Assembly: GCA_003164655.1 (NCBI GenBank)
Contig: PLTW01000161.1
Coordinates: 7,666-15,823, forward strand
Direction: 5' to 3'
DNA length: 8,158 nucleotides
DNA from: Actinomycetota bacterium
GTDB taxonomy: Bacteria; Actinomycetota; Thermoleophilia; UBA2241
The notes beneath the pieces were generated by a model, which worked only from the letters and a program-made list of their open reading frames with translations, did not search any database and was not told the DNA's origin. Numbering within the stretch: the first letter of the stretch is position 1; the number at the start of each line of letters is the position of its first letter. The translations under genes were made by a program, and so were the position numbers. Shown here piece after piece: positions 7,191-8,158 of this stretch.

Positions 7191-7225
7191 TCCGTCGAGC
7201 AACTGCGTCGTCGCCGCTCAGGCAG

Positions 7226-7242
7226 GCGTGACTTCGTCACGC
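7226..7242. terminator. Probable bidirectional terminator hairpin between convergent genes
   Basis: GCGTGAC (7226-7232) and GTCACGC (7236-7242) form a perfect 7-bp stem closed by a TTC loop. It lies 35 bases after the penicillin-binding protein stop and 6 bases after the U32 stop on the other strand, where a shared terminator is expected. Neither side has a T tract, so termination may rely on the stem alone or on Rho. The rest of the 58-base spacer shows nothing else. Confidence 0.5.
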
Positions 7243-7248
7243 GCCCGG

Positions 7249-8158
7249 TCAGGCGACTCCGCGGTACAGATGGCCCGTGGTGAACCGCTCGCGGTCGTCG
7301 CAGGCCGCGAGTCCGCCGAGGCCGCCGCGGGAAATGGCGCGGCGCTCGTCGTCGCTCAAGTCGGCCTGCACGACGATCGCTCCCCGCACGCCGGCCGCCA
7401 CGAGCTCGGCAAGCCGGCCGCACAGGTTCGTCACCCGCGAGTTGAAGACGCGCGTCTCGCCCGCGGCGACCAGCACCGGGAACGCGTAGCCGCGGGCGTC
7501 GGTCAGTGTCAGGGCGAGCGTCGCTGCCTCACCGGACCCCCGCGCCTGGACGCCGAGCCCTTCGGCGAGACCAAGCGTGTCGCGGCTCACCAGTACCTGT
7601 TCGCGGCCAAAGACGAGCGCCTCGACCAGCGGTGCGGCCGCGGCGGTCGCCACCTGAGCGAGATCGTCGAGCGACATCTCGGGGGCGCACACCAGGCCGG
7701 CGGCGCCGAAGAGCCCCCCGGCCAGCGAGTTCAGCCCCTGCAGCGGGTACTCCAGAAACACCGTGTCCGCCCAGGTAAGCGCCGCGACGTGACGGGCATA
7801 TGCGGCATCCCATCCCATGGCCGCCACGGCCGCGGCCCAGGGCTCGTCGGCGTCGAACAGCACCTCGGGCGAGCGCACCCGTACCGGAAGGCCGCCGCGG
7901 CCAGCGGCTGTCCGGGCCGCAGCGACGAGCTCGAGGTCGTCGCCGGCTCGCAGATCCAGGCACAAGGCATCGATGCCTTGCCGGGTGACCGGCTCCTCGC
8001 CCGGGCGCAGGCGCAGAACGACCGCCGGCGCGGTACCCCGGACGGACCCAGGGGCGGCTCGCACCGCCGCGGCCGGCGGGCGCTCTGTCGCGCCGGCGGG
8101 GCGAGCGGCGCAAGACTGGCCGGCGGGGAGAGCGGCCCAAGACTGGCCGGCGGCGGGC
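7249..8158 (-). CDS. U32-family peptidase-like protein, C-terminal part (5' end beyond window)
   Basis: The frame is open from the right edge of the window to TGA 7251-7249, about 302 visible residues. A GTG at 8064 could be read as a start, but the frame continues past it without a stop, so I treat the gene as truncated. The sequence resembles the C-terminal region of the long U32 proteins that carry DUF3656. Visible elements: RQGIDALCLDL, then LPVRVRSPEVL, LEYPLQGLNSLAG, APEMSLDDL, ALVFGREQVLVSRD, LTDARGYAFPVL, FNSRVTNLCGRLAELVAAGV and a terminal TTGHLYRGV. Known U32 proteins include RlhA and TrhP, which act in RNA hydroxylation and carry conserved cysteines, and putative collagenase-like peptidases; which role applies here cannot be told. 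After the VFGREQVLVSRD segment the cysteines I expect in typical members are absent. The first 40 or so visible residues are a low-complexity Pro/Ala linker with a 9-residue repeat. The gene converges on the penicillin-binding protein gene. Confidence 0.75.
   Translation of the reverse strand, partial: PAAGQSWAALPAGQSCAARPAGATERPPAAAVRAAPGSVRGTAPAVVLRLRPGEEPVTRQGIDALCLDLRAGDDLELVAAARTAAGRGGLPVRVRSPEVLFDADEPWAAAVAAMGWDAAYARHVAALTWADTVFLEYPLQGLNSLAGGLFGAAGLVCAPEMSLDDLAQVATAAAAPLVEALVFGREQVLVSRDTLGLAEGLGVQARGSGEAATLALTLTDARGYAFPVLVAAGETRVFNSRVTNLCGRLAELVAAGVRGAIVVQADLSDDERRAISRGGLGGLAACDDRERFTTGHLYRGVA
8084..8158. repeat. 27-bp tandem repeat (about 2.7 copies) in the U32 gene linker
   Basis: CAAGACTGGCCGGCGG occurs exactly at 8111-8126 and 8138-8153, 27 bases apart, and the flanking AGCGGC also repeats. 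A decayed third unit matches at 8093-8109. As 27 is nine codons, the minus strand reads PAGQSWAAL, PAGQSCAAR and PAGATERPP in succession. The array runs into the window edge, so the true copy number is unknown. Confidence 0.75.

Noticed and set aside
4797..7202. 801-codon open frame on the minus strand opposite the penicillin-binding protein gene
   Set aside because: GC-rich codon use keeps antisense frames open. Its translation is rich in Arg/Gly/Ala and has no recognisable domain, while the plus strand encodes a complete PBP.
1..8158. CRISPR, toxin-antitoxin, phage, retron, insertion-sequence or RNA gene
   Set aside because: No spaced repeats, transposase, integrase, tRNA-like or reverse-transcriptase motifs were found on either strand.

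Overview
The window comes from a very GC-rich bacterium (about 70% or more by eye). It has GTG starts, tightly packed genes and a PASTA-domain class A penicillin-binding protein. This points to a Gram-positive-type cell wall and most likely to Actinomycetota, perhaps a deep or anaerobic lineage, because of the Thermus-like TyrS and the U32/DUF3656-type protein. No marker here fixes the lineage, so the assignment is inference.

Layout. (1) 1-3183, plus strand: the end of a nonulosonic (sialic/legionaminic) acid cassette. It contains a hydrolysing UDP-sugar 2-epimerase (NeuC/LegG type, missing only its first few residues), a CMP-nonulosonate synthetase (NeuA/LegF type) and an unrecognised 425-residue protein. 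The three genes are 2 and 5 bases apart and are probably one operon. The third protein carries an HP and an SS motif about 48 residues apart, as bacterial sialyltransferases do, and is proposed as the transferase that uses the CMP-sugar. (2) 3194-4423, minus strand: tyrosyl-tRNA synthetase, convergent with the cassette across a 10-base gap. (3) 4424-4529: a 106-base divergent spacer with a possible -10 box for tyrS placed so close to the ATG that the mRNA would be almost leaderless. (4) 4530-7190, plus strand: a bifunctional class A penicillin-binding protein (membrane anchor, GT51 glycosyltransferase, transpeptidase, four-cysteine linker, three PASTA domains). (5) 7191-7248: a short convergent spacer with a 7-bp hairpin. 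(6) 7249-8158, minus strand: the C-terminal part of a U32-peptidase-family protein that runs off the right edge through a 27-bp, in-frame tandem repeat.

How the genes fit together: the left block makes and activates a nine-carbon acidic sugar and probably transfers it to a surface glycan. The right block holds cell-wall synthesis and translation housekeeping genes. No CRISPR array, tRNA or rRNA gene, insertion sequence or defence system was seen. The two observations most worth following are the unassigned putative nonulosonate transferase and an almost perfect 20-bp-arm palindrome inside the penicillin-binding protein gene.
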